Source: Liopterus haemorrhoidalis
Taxonomy: Eukaryota; Arthropoda; Insecta; Coleoptera; Dytiscidae
DNA length: 64,000 nt
Direction: 5' to 3'
NCBI GenBank assembly: GCA_963971575.1
Contig: OZ020625.1
Location: 19,932,829 to 19,996,828, forward strand
Below the pieces are notes generated by a model. The model ran no database searches, was not told the DNA's origin, and saw nothing but the letters and a program-made list of their open reading frames with translations. Both the position numbers and the translations under genes were made by a program. Shown one piece after another: positions 35,340 through 45,868 of this stretch. Position 1 is the stretch's first letter. Every line of letters starts with the position of its first letter.

Positions 35340-36672
35340 TAGTCGGATTGCTGATAGGTGACTGTTACATGTATGAATCCAGTAGTGCATTCATATAATA
35401 ATCTATGGTCTATTTCAAAGTAGAAAAAAGTAGATAGCGCTGCGAACCGAGTACGATTTACACTGATCAAATACAGTATAGCGGGAAATTTAAAATAAGT
35501 TACAACTAGGGCATGGGCGTAGCAACTGGGTTAGCAAGTGATTTTTTTTTTTAATATAAAAAAGATTAATAAGATATTGAAATAAACAAGGCAGATAATA
35601 CACTCACGTTATTTATACGACATAAATTCAGTTTAATGGGAAAGTTGAAAAAGTTAAAAAAATATTAATTTTAAAAATTAAAAGAGTTTAAACAAAGCAA
35701 TAAAACAAACAATATATCTTCAGAGCAAAAGTTTCTTATTTAAATAATTATTGTAAATAAAAATTAAAAATATATGTATATATGAAGGTCTAAAAATTAT
35801 ATCAATAACTTCTTCTTTGGGCACAATCAGCTGGGCTGTCTTCTGGCCTCACATTAGTCCTCTCTCTTGATATGTTAATTGCCAAGTGTCAAAAAATATT
35901 TATATGTCAGATAACCTAAAAATATATAACTGCGTAAAAACAAATTACATGGAGAATTTTCTCCATAAAATCTACGCCAAGAATATAAATAAAAGTCTAA
36001 ATATGTAAATAATAACAAAATATATGAGAAAAATTGAATAATATAAATAATATATATTTCCAATGTACGACACTGAACATCTGTCAACTTGGAATAAAAA
36101 TAATACTTTTACAGTGTAATAGGGATGACGATCTAAACCAATCCGAAGCAAGGACAAACAGCTCCTATCTTCTTACACACATTTTTCTACTTTGAAATAG
36201 ACCATAGTTACCATTTTTCAGCGATTTTAAAAATGTTTTTTGTTTTTTGTCTTAACTGTCAGTGTCTGGTAATAAATATTAATTAAAATATGGCTTGCGG
36301 CCAATTATTAAATTCGCAAACTTTAATTTTAAATCTGCTGGAATAAACAACAAATTATAATCCAAAATTTACGTATGAGTATAAATTTTTCCTTATTTAT
36401 AATTATTACCTTAAAATTAATAATTTTGTTTGTTTGAGTACTGCTGTAAATTTAGTTTCGCGCTCTAATTAGTAAAGATATCTGCGAATCATGCCGTTTC
36501 TTTCTATTGCTTTGTTTTTTATTCAAATAATTTTGAAGGTTAGTTGTTAACTTGAATCACTATACGTTACTATGGGTATGCAAATAATTATAATGATATA
36601 GACAGAGAAAGCATATAGTATTGAATATCGATACTTGTAGCAACGAACAGTCACTTATCAGCAATCCGACTA
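35340..36672. mobile_element. 1.3-kb non-coding element with inverted termini
   Basis: Left end TAGTCGGATTGCTGATAGG, right end the near-complement (CTTATCAGCAATCCGACTA), flanked by TA. A second, internal inverted pair (CTATGGTCTATTTCAAAGTA at about 35402 and its complement at about 36190) shows nested symmetry. No transposase is visible. Possibly a non-autonomous Tc1/mariner-type element. Confidence 0.65.
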
Positions 36673-37176
36673 TAGTACTCTTATAACACATATAATATCA
36701 TTCTATTTCCTACAGTAGTACTACTATATTTTTAACGATTACCTTCAAATAATAAATTTTAGTTCTACAGATTTTGCCTCTACAATGTAACCACTAGATA
36801 AAAGTGAAATGCTTTTCCACTTTTTTTTTGTAATATTGTCGTAATTCACGCAAAATAGCGCGCACTACAAATTAAAATCTGTTTTTATTATACACTAATT
36901 TATAATTAAATACTTTAATTGAACATATAAGTAAGAACATATTGATTGTTTATTGTTACGCAATGTAATGCGAAACATAAAATAAAGTATAAGACTGTGC
37001 TTAAACAATAATGGATATTTATTCGAACAATATTTGTAACTAAAATACCTAGTAATTTTTACTTTTGTTTTATTATTTGTAAGTTTTTAATCGTATTATT
37101 TTTAAGTTTTTACATATCGCAATGGTGAGCCACTTGGCTGGGACACCCTGTGTTTCTTATTAATTTAATAGACTAA
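36673..37176. other. Unassigned intronic region
   Basis: AT-rich, with no supported feature. It lies between the inverted-repeat element and the Harbinger relic. Confidence 0.3.
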
Positions 37177-38295
37177 GGGCCGGTTTCTCGAAAAATTCAG
37201 TTGTAGATATTGTATCGATATAGTATCCATATCCATGGATACCGAAACTTATCGACGCAATAGCAGAATTTGGGTTTCTGGAATGTATTTTTCTATTTAT
37301 CGATGAGATATCGAACTAATAACTTATTGATACGTTATATTGCCGATGAGCACTCTTTATCGTATCGATAAATATGAGAATTGTCATCTAATGTCAGTTC
37401 TGACATATGACAGATAAGGTTATTTTGCAATTGCAATATATTTTTGAAAAAGATATATTTTTATTACAAGATAGTAATTGCTTCTTAAAATCATATATAT
37501 TAAGATATTCTTATACTGTTATACAGGTAAAATGGACAATTCAAGTTCTGATGAATTTGATGAGGATGTTGTAATTGCAGTATGTTTATTACATCGGAGA
37601 ACTGTGAGAGATAAAAGTGACCCATTCCGTATTTATAGCGAATTAGAATTTATTCAACAATACCGGTTAAGCAAATGAAAATGCATGCAATTATGTCGTC
37701 TAATTGGAGATGATTTAGAACCCATGACCCAGAGAAGTAAATCTTTTTCGGCACAGCTTCAAATTTTAATTGCTTTGAGATTTCTGGAAACGGGATTTTC
37801 AAATGCTAGTTGGTGATGATGTTCATGTACATAAAAGTACAGTTTGCAAAATTGTTAAAAAAGTAATACATCGTATTGCTCTGTTGAGACCGCAGTTTAT
37901 TTATATGCCGGAAAATAATGAGGAAATTTTGAAAATAAAAAAAAATATGTCTTGCAAATTTTCCATGTAACATTTTTACACATTTTTTCTGCCATTTTTT
38001 AACAATCTATTTTTAAACTAATTGTTAAAAATATATATTTTTGTAAATTATTTTTAACACTGACATTGACTATTGTCATTTGTGAACAATTGATCACATA
38101 AATGACAAGAGATTTTGTAAATATTTTGGCTGTGTGAATTGAAATGCATATATATCGCTACAATAGTTATTGGATACAATAAACATGTCAGATGAGTATC
38201 GAGAAACCGTCAAAATGTTATCGACTCGATAAGGTTTATTGTATCGATAACTATTGAGGCGATATCGTGTCAATAAAAAAATGTTCCAGAAACCC
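37177..38295 (+). mobile_element. PIF/Harbinger element, internally deleted
   Basis: The ends match as inverted repeats with a gap: CTAAGGGCCGGTTTCTCGAA on the left, inverse of CTAAGGGTTTCTGGAAC on the right. Internal inverted words (TATCGATA, GATATCG) repeat near both ends. It carries the start of a HARBI1-type transposase. Flanking TAA/TTA is compatible with a TWA or TA target. Confidence 0.7.
37532..37970 (+). pseudogene. HARBI1-like transposase, N-terminal fragment with stops
   Basis: The frame opens MDNSSSDEFDEDVVIAVCLL and continues to SELEFIQQYRLSK, then a stop (TGA at about 37676). It reads on in the same frame (QLCRLIGDDLEPMTQ, LQILIALRFLETG) until another stop, then in a shifted frame (VHVHKSTVCKIVKKVIHRIA), ending at 37970. 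This order matches the N-terminal helix-turn-helix half of HARBI1/PIF transposases, where LRFLATG...VxxSTVSRIV is typical. The DDE catalytic half is absent. Stops and a frameshift make it non-functional. It is inside the proposed intron of the zinc-finger gene. Confidence 0.8.
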
Positions 38296-38941
38296 TTAGA
38301 TACGATATAAATGCGGAAAAAATTGCTAGGATTTTTTAATTTATATTTTCTTATGACGTAATATTCGCAAATTATTTAAATTTAATTTAAACAAATGAAA
38401 TGAAAGCTCTTAGTACGCAAATATCCAATAAAAATGACTATAAAAAATCTGTTGATTTTGATGTGACTATAGAAAAAAATTTATCTTAGACATCGAACAT
38501 TCTGTTGACTTCTTACACTTATTAAATACCTACAAAACCCTGAAATGTGTGAAAACTCACACTTCACATCAATTTTTCGTTGTAAGTATCAAATTGTACC
38601 TTGTCTTGTGGTTGAAAATTGAATTTAGGAAATATAAAAATGTCTACGAAAATAGAAACTTACTTGAAATCGCAATACATTTATTCAACACAAATAAAAC
38701 ATTTAAAATAAAAAAATATTTTTATAACTTTATTAAAATAACGTTACAAACTAACTTTTTATGAATCGCTATATGTTATGATTACGTTATATAACGTTAT
38801 AAAAATATCGTTACGTTATTGTATAAAAATTGTAGTTGAATCGTTATTATAACGTTATCGGGTATCGTTCCGTTACGCTATCCATCCCTAATTTTAACAA
38901 ATAAATTATCTTCTCAATAATCAATGAAAATTTATTTACAG
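38296..38941. other. Unassigned region with a solo HINE 3' end and transposon terminus
   Basis: At 38526-38577 only the 3' end of the HINE family is present (ACCTACAAAACCCTGAAATG, stem-loop, CACATCAATTTTT). At about 38770-38890 runs of AACGTTAT-like words end in CGCTATCCATCCCTA, which looks like a DNA-transposon terminus, though I found no partner. Then follows the acceptor of the zinc-finger exon. Confidence 0.45.
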
Positions 38942-39453
38942 TCAATACTCATAAATGCGGAAGATGTGCCAAAACATTTCCAACATCATCAGATCTCATT
39001 AAACACAAGCGGACACACTTTCAAGAAAGTCCATTTAAATGTGATCAATGTGATAAAGCATTTAGAGTGTCATCAGCTCTCATTAAACACAAAAGAGCGC
39101 AATCCGGAGCGAAACCATTCAGATGCAGGCAGTGTGATGCAACTTTTATAAACTTCGCTAACTACAATAAACACGGAAAAGTACATCTTGGAGAGAAACC
39201 AGTCAAATGTGAGCAGTGTCATAAAGCATTTTCACGAGCTTCAGATTTCAATAAACACAAGCGAACACATTCTGGAGAAAAACCATTTAAATGTGATCAG
39301 TGTGATAAAGCATTTACACGTTCATCGGATCTCTCCAGACATAAACGAACACATACTGGAGACAAACCATTCAAATGTAGGCAGTGTGATAAAGCATTTT
39401 CACGTTCGTCTGATCTGGTCCGACACAGACGAACACATACTGGAGAGTCATGA
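38942..39453 (+). CDS. C2H2 zinc-finger protein, terminal exon with six fingers
   Basis: A splice acceptor (TTTATTTACAG) at 38931-38941 opens a frame reading NTHKCGRCAKTFPTSSDLIK through to a stop at 39451. I count six C2H2 fingers about 28 residues apart. Linkers are TGEKP-like (HSGEKPF, HTGDKPF). Finger 2 has KHKRAQ where the second zinc-binding His is expected, so it is probably impaired. Fingers 4-6 are classical, with similar recognition helices (RASDFNK, RSSDLSR, RSSDLVR). Such arrays bind DNA in the nucleus, usually as transcription regulators; the target cannot be read from sequence. The last finger is followed at once by GES-stop. A poly(A) signal AATAAA at 39785 supports a 3' UTR of about 330 bp. 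Overlapping frames on both strands are shadows. The frame is intact over 170 codons, which argues for constraint or youth. Confidence 0.8.
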
Positions 39454-39839
39454 TTTTTTATTGGCAATTGTAGCCTCATTTATACCGATAACTAAAAATT
39501 AGGTGTTATTGTGCCATGAAATACTGAAACTAATTTTTTTCAAATTTTGAAATCGCACTATGAAATATTTTTTAGGTTGTTTTGTGAAGTTTTGTTGAAC
39601 GAAAAGCAATAAGTCTTGCCGAAATGTATTTTTTAGAATTCCAATTAGCATTCCACTCGTACTATAAATTTCAGAAAAATTTATTTTATAATGTTATTTT
39701 ACATATATGTTTTTTTGTTAATCTTAGTTTATAAATGTTAATGATATTAAGTTTTATTTTGTCTATTATTTGTAGTTTGGGACCAATAAAAATTAATAAA
39801 AAATACATGTTTTTTATATACCCAAAATTACCCCTAATG
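39454..39839 (+). other. Probable 3' UTR of the zinc-finger gene
   Basis: Non-coding, AT-rich, with AATAAA at 39785-39790 and a second at about 39795. Transcript end is inferred only. Confidence 0.45.
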
Positions 39840-40190
39840 GTTTAAATTATTTTTTTATGTATGAAAATTTTTATCTGAAGTATGAATTTTCACCCATCTT
39901 GCCGATATCTTTTTTAAAAATATTTCGAAAAAATTTATTGAATAAAAGTTGCTATAAAAGCAATATTTAACAACTTCTATTTGAGCCATTTTTTGATAAA
40001 ACGAAAAAAAAAGTTTTTCAATACTCATATGTAACGTTTCCATGGTCATGATAAATAATATCTTTGTTAGAAAATATTAGGCCAAGTTATATCTACTCTG
40101 CTGCTAGAATGTATTTTATACAAGTACTTTATGATGGCGCTCGGTCCTGTGGTGGCCACAGCTGATTTTTTTTTTGTGACATGGACAAAA
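39840..40190 (+). repeat. Partial copy of a second HINE-like family
   Basis: Matches 44470-44775 over about 300 bp, including AACGTTTCCATGGTCATGAT and the end CTGTGGTGGCCACAG followed by CTGATTTTTT. The CTGTGG/CCACAG stem-loop just before a T-run is placed like a HINE 3' hairpin. The 5' half with its GTCY run is missing here. Confidence 0.55.
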
Positions 40191-40287
40191 CTTCGTGTAT
40201 CCCACATAAATTTGATCTAAACGCCGAAAATGACCTCAGATTTTGATGATTATTGATTATTTAATTATTATTGTTTAATTCATTTTT

Positions 40288-40334
40288 AGGGTTTTGTAGG
40301 TATGACCAAAAAACCCTTATACCGTCATTTTGTC

Positions 40335-40380
<46 letters not shown>

Positions 40381-41450
40381 TCGGTAAAAATTGTAGCCAA
40401 ACGGCTAAACCTAGAGAGTTGAAAATTGGCATGCTTGTACAACTTTTTGACCCGCACATAGGAAAAATACTAAAACATCTAAAAAACATATCACCCTAAA
40501 AATATAAACAAATATGTGCTCATCGAAAAAAAAATATTTTTTTAAAATTCTGAGTAGGGTATCAAATGAAAGCCCTTAGTACGTGGATTAACGATCAAAT
40601 TTTTATTTTTGCAAAATAAATTATTTTGATGCGATTTTTGCCAAAATTGTGCAAAAAAATTTTTGTCCCACACCCTGTAGCCCAGATGGTTTAAACTAAA
40701 AATGTGAAAAAATTCTAAGTAATGTACATTGGTGTGAACCGGAATAGTACAACAGGAATTTTTGATCAGATTATGTTTTCGGAAAATAACGCATTTTTTG
40801 TGTTTTTTGGTTAACGATGCATACATGTTTATACTCTTATAACACACTAAGTTGATAAGCGTTTGGTGGTCTAGTGGCTCAGTTGCTCGACAACCACACA
40901 GGATCGTTATTCACTACACAGGCTCGTTCCTGGCTTGTGGAGTCAATTTTATGTTTTGTTTTTTTTTTTTTAATATTTATTATGTTTAAATTATTTTGTT
41001 AAAATTCTAGTTATATTTTAGCACCTTTTGAATTTAATTTTCAAGAGCGTAAATTTAATAACCAATTAGAATTATATTTTCATTCTGTGTCATTTATACG
41101 AAGCCAGAGGGGCGGAGCGTATGATTTATGACAACCAATGAAAGCCATAGGCCCAATTTTCAAAATCGTAATGAACCTTGTTATATAAAAAAAATACTGC
41201 ACTTATTTAGAAACCTAAATAATGATAAGAGGTATTCGAATTAAAATTAACAAAAAAATATTTTAACATAAAATTTGTTTTTAAAGCTCTGAGATTAACA
41301 GACGATAAATTATTTTAAAAAGATCGTTCATTTTGCCGTGGTTACTACAAAGCAAAATTTGTCCTACACACTCAGCATGCCGCCTTCACTTATTATATAC
41401 CTGCGAAACCCTGCAATGTGTGAAAATTCACACTTCACATCAATTTTTTT
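40288..41450 (+). mobile_element. HINE-like element, copy C, full length
   Basis: Starts AGGGTTTTGTAGGTATGACC, with an opening hairpin possible because AAAACCCT follows 20 bp later. It has nine GTCT units (40334-40380), the tRNA-like module, then the subTIR CCTGCGAAACCCT, the stem-loop and CACATCAATTTTTTT at 41450. It sits directly after the partial second-family copy. Confidence 0.75.
40860..40945 (+). promoter_or_regulatory. tRNA-like Pol III box module in HINE copy C
   Basis: TGGTGGTCTAGTGGCTCAG (A-box-like) and CAGGCTCGTTCCTGG (B-box-like) with about 45 bp between. Same position as in the other copies but clearly different sequence. Confidence 0.45.
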
Positions 41451-41978
41451 AATACAAATTATATACAATAAATAATTATAATTTATAATAAATAAAAATT
41501 TCCAATTGTAATGTATTAGTGTGAATTCCAGTTACTACACAGACTGCTGGTATAAGACTCCTTTATTAAAAAATAAAATAAAATGTACAAACATATAACA
41601 CCTATCACACATAATTAATTTATACTGTTAAAAGGAACATTATTAAAATCACAATATTTTTAAATGAATTCACAATTTATTCATTAAAATTAATCAGTAG
41701 AAAACTTTTTATATTTACCGAACTATGGATCTTTTTGAGTAGGTCTGTTTAGCTTTGAAGCATTTTTGTTCATATCCTTTCGGTAGATTTTTTTTAGTTC
41801 AAGTATTGTAAAAATAATTTTAGTTGAAATATATTAAAAATAAATATTGAAAATAAGTACCTTTTCTAAAATTCGGAACAATTTGGGACAAAAATACCGA
41901 ATTCGGGACAAATATTGCCTCTGAAAAAATTCAGGACGCAAGGCGGAAATTCGGGACGTATGGTCACCTTACTTTACA
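41451..41978. other. Unassigned region with a hAT-like terminus
   Basis: AT-rich. From about 41870 it contains repeated TTCGGGACAAA words ending GGGACGTATGGTCACCTTA near 41971, which resembles the GGTGACC-type hAT terminus seen at 62121. I could not find the partner end. Confidence 0.4.
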
Positions 41979-42164
41979 TTAACCCATTAGATACTAGCGT
42001 TCCATATAAGGAACGTAAAACCCTACATCGTAAAATGTTTACTAAATGTTGTTACTATTTAAAACTTCCCGACTTTCCCGACTTTCCCACTTTTCAGGTC
42101 GTATAATATACGAATGATGCGCAAGGATAGGTTGATTCTTTGCTTGTCTTGTGAACATATAAGT

Positions 42165-42535
42165 ATGGTGAGTAGAAATGGGTAAGTACTAATTTTATTA
42201 ATTTTTACAACATTTAGACCGGATCTAAATTTTGATTAAGTAACTTTTTATAGACTTAATAATGTCTGTACTGTTAAAATAAAATTATAATATATTTATT
42301 TGCCTAATTTATACACTTTATTTTGGCGTTCCATATTTGGAACGCTAGTCCTTTAGCCTACATTTTTTAACTCTGTATTTTTATTTTTGTTTCTTAGATT
42401 AACGGTGCAGCAAATTGCTGATATGTTTGAAAGTGAAGGGTTTTGGGAGAATTTTGATGTCTATGATAAATCTGAAAAACAACTGCAGGCAAATGCAGAA
42501 GTAGTAATGGATAGTGGCAGACGAGTTGGAAATTT
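42165..42535 (+). pseudogene. piggyBac transposase N-terminus, two exons
   Basis: An ATG at 42165 gives a 17-nt exon (M-V-S-R-N plus two bases) ending at GG|GTAAGT. A pyrimidine-rich acceptor (TTTGTTTCTTAG) at 42397 opens exon 2, whose frame continues G-LTVQQIADMFESEGFWENF. It runs to ...MDSGRRVGNFN, where the non-LTR insertion begins. More acidic N-terminal residues (DENDDIPDDV) appear at 43412-43441 after that insertion. This matches piggyBac-type transposases, which start with a short helical region and an acidic stretch. The catalytic DDD core is absent from the window. Confidence 0.7.
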
Positions 42536-42540
42536 TAATA

Positions 42541-43425
42541 TATTATAATAATAATAATAATATAATTTTATTGACTATGTTACAATACATAAATTGTTTA
42601 AAGTCAGTCGTAATTACACATAATATACACAAAATAATAGTTTAAAATAGAAGAAAAAATAAATAAATATATATAGTACTAAATATTAAAACAAGAGTTC
42701 AGAGAGACTAGCTAGCAAGCGCGTTCAAATTTATAAGACAAGAATTCATTGACAGAATAAAATGGATTGTCTGTAAAAAAAAATTTATTTTATTTTTAAA
42801 AGTATTAAAACAGTCAGATTTAAAATTATTAGGCAGTAAGTTCATGAACTTTACTGAATAATAGTTAGTACTATTTCTTGATTTTCGGAGTCTTATATAG
42901 GTTGGATAGATTTTGCCTTTATTACGAGTGTTGTAGTTATGTACCTGCTCATGAGTTACAAGTTCATTGAAGTTTCTGTGGGCATACAATAGGGAATTGT
43001 AAATAAATAGAGAAGGCAGTGTCATAATTTCCAGTTCAGGGAAACAAAGCCTACAGTCGCTTTGGTAAGAGACTTCGGCCAGAATTCTTACAGCTCGTCG
43101 TTGTAGGGAAAATATTCTTTCTGCCGCCGGAGAATGTCCCCAGGCTAAAATGGCATAGGATATTTGCGACTGGAACAATGCAAAATAAGTAATGCGAACA
43201 ATTTCTCTGGAAACTGAGGCCATAAGATTTCTTAATAGATATACAGTGCTACATAATTTATTGGATAGGGAGCTAACGTGATGATGCCACTTGAGGGTGG
43301 GGTCGAGATGAACACCCAAGAAGTTTACGAAGTCTGGGTTGTCAAAATTATGGTTTCTCAATGCAAATAGGAGGTGTTGAATTTTGCTATCATTTAAGAT
43401 GAGGCCGATTAGATGAAAATGATGA
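42541..43425 (-). pseudogene. Non-LTR retrotransposon, 5'-truncated reverse transcriptase 3' end
   Basis: The minus-strand frame (best part 42708-43361, open up to about 43425 without an ATG) reads NFLGVHLDPTLKWHHHVSSL, then YAILAWGHS and YNTRNKGKIYPTYIRLRKS. These are the conserved post-catalytic blocks of Jockey/CR1-type reverse transcriptases: the FLGV..D..L.W thumb region and the NYNTRN...LPxxxK C-terminus. The catalytic YxDD block is upstream and missing. The 3' end has AATAAA and runs out in (TTA)n. 5' truncation is the usual outcome of target-primed reverse transcription. I could not read a clear target duplication. It splits the piggyBac N-terminal exon. Confidence 0.85.
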
Positions 43426-43443
43426 TATTCCAGATGATGTGAC

Positions 43444-45281
43444 CAGTAGCGGCTGGTGAGTAAAATATTTGGGGGGACACTTTTTTCCCATATATATCTA
43501 TTAAAATATAGTTATACGAGAAAAAAGTAAATAAATAAAAAATACTTGAAAATATGTTCTGCAACTAGAAAAACTGACAAATCTGGCACTTTTATTAAGA
43601 TTTATGGTCAATATTATTATCATTTTTGTAGTTATTACTTCTATTATTATTATTATTATTATTATTAAAATTGCAATATTATTAAGACAATGCTTTGTAG
43701 TCAGAAACATAACATATTTGGTTATTAATTAAGCAGATACCTACACATATTCACATGTATTTAAATATTAGATTTAACCTTTTAGTTATGTTCTTTAATT
43801 GAAAGTTTATACGCAGTATCAAGATGAAATCGTATATTTACCGATCCCAGCATGGCAAATTTGACCGAATAATGCATATGTTTATGAGACACATTATGTT
43901 TAAGAACTTTATCTTTGCAATGTTTAATATCTTTAACACTATTTACTGTATTTATTTCATATGCGTCTGATGAACAAATCAAACACAGGAAACAAAAAAA
44001 AAAAAACATTTTATTTATCACATCCACACAACCAACTTGTATTTAAATATTGTTTTTCACTAAACTTTCTATTAAATGTTCTATTTCCTTTTTTGATCCT
44101 GTTGGGAAATATTCAATTTTGGCCGATGAGGACCCATATTTTTACCGACCGCCAACATATATAAGGGAGGTATTTTGATCATACCGATTTCGAGATTTCG
44201 ATGGATCTCCACGAATTGAGGCCCCTACATAACGTTTTGACTATTTTTAGCACGATGTCTGTCGGTCTGTCTGTCCGTCCGTCTGTCCATCTGTCCGTCC
44301 GTCCGCTTGTCTGTCTGTGTACACGTGTAGAGCACATTCGGCTAAAAGGATTTTTATGAAACTTCATATTTAAACTTCTGCCATCGATGGCACGAGTTGA
44401 TCAACTTTTGGTAAAAATCGGTTGACTAAAAATGGGAGTTTACTCGTGTCGATTTTAAGATTTTTGCGAATATTTAGCAACAGAAAAATATTTCGAAAAA
44501 ATGTATTTAACAAAAGTTGCTATAAATGCAATAACTAATAACTTTTATTTGAGATGTTTTTTGATGAAACGAAAGATTTCGAAATTTTGTCGTTAATTTT
44601 TGTAAAATTTTTTCAGTCTCAAATTTTCATACTTATATGTAACGTTTCCATGGTCATGATAAATAATATCTCTGTTAGAAAATATTAGGCCAAGTTATTT
44701 CTACTCTGCTGCTAGAATATATTTTATACAAGTACTTTATAATGGCGGTCGGTCCTGTGGCCACAGCTGATTTTTTATTAATAATTTTGTTTCATAGTTA
44801 AGCACGTTAGTTTTATTAAAATATACAGTATATTTTAATAAAACTAATGTGCTTCATTCGATTCATTTTCACGTTTAAGTACTTGTCATAAATCACAACG
44901 ACCGAACTAAGCTACGGGACACCGGCCGTAATTCACTAATACATGCAACACTAACCTTCGCCGCTGTTGCCGTTACTAGGAAATTTTTGCTACATATGTA
45001 GATAAGAACATTAGATATTGCATGTGGCAACGCTGTATCTTTGGACACTCCGTGGAGTGTCCAACAACGCTCGGAAGAGTTGTCTTGATTTAAATTTTTT
45101 ACATCTAACATTTATATGAAAAATCTTTGAATAAGAAATAATAAAAATAAAAATATGCAGATATATCTAGCTACTTTAATGCAATTTTAAAGAAGTATAA
45201 ATAAAGTATTAAATTTAGCTTTTTTACTAAAATTTTTTAGGAGGTCACTGTCCCAGCGCCTCCCTGGCTCAGCCGCCACTG
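43444..45281. mobile_element. hAT element nested in piggyBac
   Basis: It begins CAGTAGCGGCTGGTGAG and ends CTGGCTCAGCCGCCACTG, with an exact 8-bp duplication GATGTGAC at 43436-43443 and 45282-45289. No hAT transposase was found in its 1.84 kb. It carries a sequence with a GTCY microsatellite (44165-44775), probably a HINE-like insertion. It splits the piggyBac reading frame between DDIPDDV and the C-terminal part. Confidence 0.9.
44165..44775 (+). mobile_element. Second HINE-like family, near-complete copy inside the hAT
   Basis: Starts around GGTATTTTGATCATACCG, has a (GTCY)n stretch of about 60 bp at 44255-44320, and ends with CCTGTGGCCACAG (stem-loop), then CTGATTTTTT. The GTCY microsatellite and 3' stem-loop order resembles DINE-1/HINE. 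Its last ~300 bp match 39840-40190. SubTIRs were not clear to me. Confidence 0.5.
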
Positions 45282-45289
45282 GATGTGAC

Positions 45290-45551
45290 ACTTGCGTCAC
45301 TTATAAACAAAAGGGATGAAATATTTGAATGGTTTGGACAAACAGACTTTACTACAGACCAAATGGATGCCAACATCAATGCATATAGAACTGGGGTAAA
45401 AGGTAAGCAATGGTGGTGGCCCATTTTCACCTGGCTACTAGATGCTGCCATTCAAAATTCATGCATTATTTACAAAATACATAATTCAGAAACAACACAA
45501 TTGGATTTTAGAGGGAAAATTGCAAAAACTTATTTAAAAAAAAATTCATAA
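45290..45551 (+). pseudogene. piggyBac transposase C-terminal part
   Basis: The frame reads TLASLINKRDEIFEWFGQTD and then NAYRTGVKGKQWWWPIFTWL and LLDAAIQNSCIIYKI, stopping at 45551. The motif Y-R-x(4)-K-x-W-W-W-P-x-F-x-W-x-L-D is the conserved region after the catalytic core of piggyBac transposases. The usual cysteine-rich C-terminal zinc finger is not seen after the stop. The N-terminal part lies before the hAT and non-LTR insertions (42165-43443), but the DDD core is missing, so an internal deletion preceded or accompanied these events. Confidence 0.75.
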
Positions 45552-45663
45552 TTTACCAAAATCATCTGATACACCCGGTTATTTATCTACGGTATTCTCC
45601 GGGATTCTACGATATCTCCAGATATTCGCCTTGATAGTAAAAATCATTTGGTGGCATACATAC

Positions 45664-45868
45664 TAATAACAAATGCCGACAATGCTCCGGACAAAATCAC
45701 AAAGGCAATTTAATGGCCTTTGCTTTTGTGGCAATTAGCCAGGACAATTTTTATTTGAGAAAATTTCCATGCCTAAACGGGATTCGAACCCGAGACCTCC
45801 GCAACGCAGAGCACATGTGTTACCACTACGCTACTCCGGTCGGCATTAGTTGTTTTATGGATTTTCAT
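45664..45868 (-). repeat. tRNA-derived SINE-like repeat in the piggyBac 3' region
   Basis: On the minus strand GGAGTAGCGTAGTGGTAAC (A-box) and GGGTTCGAATCCC (exact B-box) lie about 45 bp apart. The tRNA-like part covers about 45773-45846. Inverted words AACAAATGCCGAC and GTCGGCATTAGTTGTT frame the whole ~200 bp. The acceptor stem pairs poorly, so it is not a functional tRNA by eye. Confidence 0.55.

Noticed and set aside
39067..39502. Alternative long frames over the zinc-finger exon on both strands
   Set aside because: Shadows of the finger array, which has the Cys/His pattern in one frame only.
40334..40380. GTCT microsatellites as independent features
   Set aside because: They are a constant internal part of the HINE-like family, not separate expansions.
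45773..45846. A functional tRNA gene
   Set aside because: The B-box is perfect, but the acceptor stem has several mismatches and flanking repeat sequence continues on both sides.
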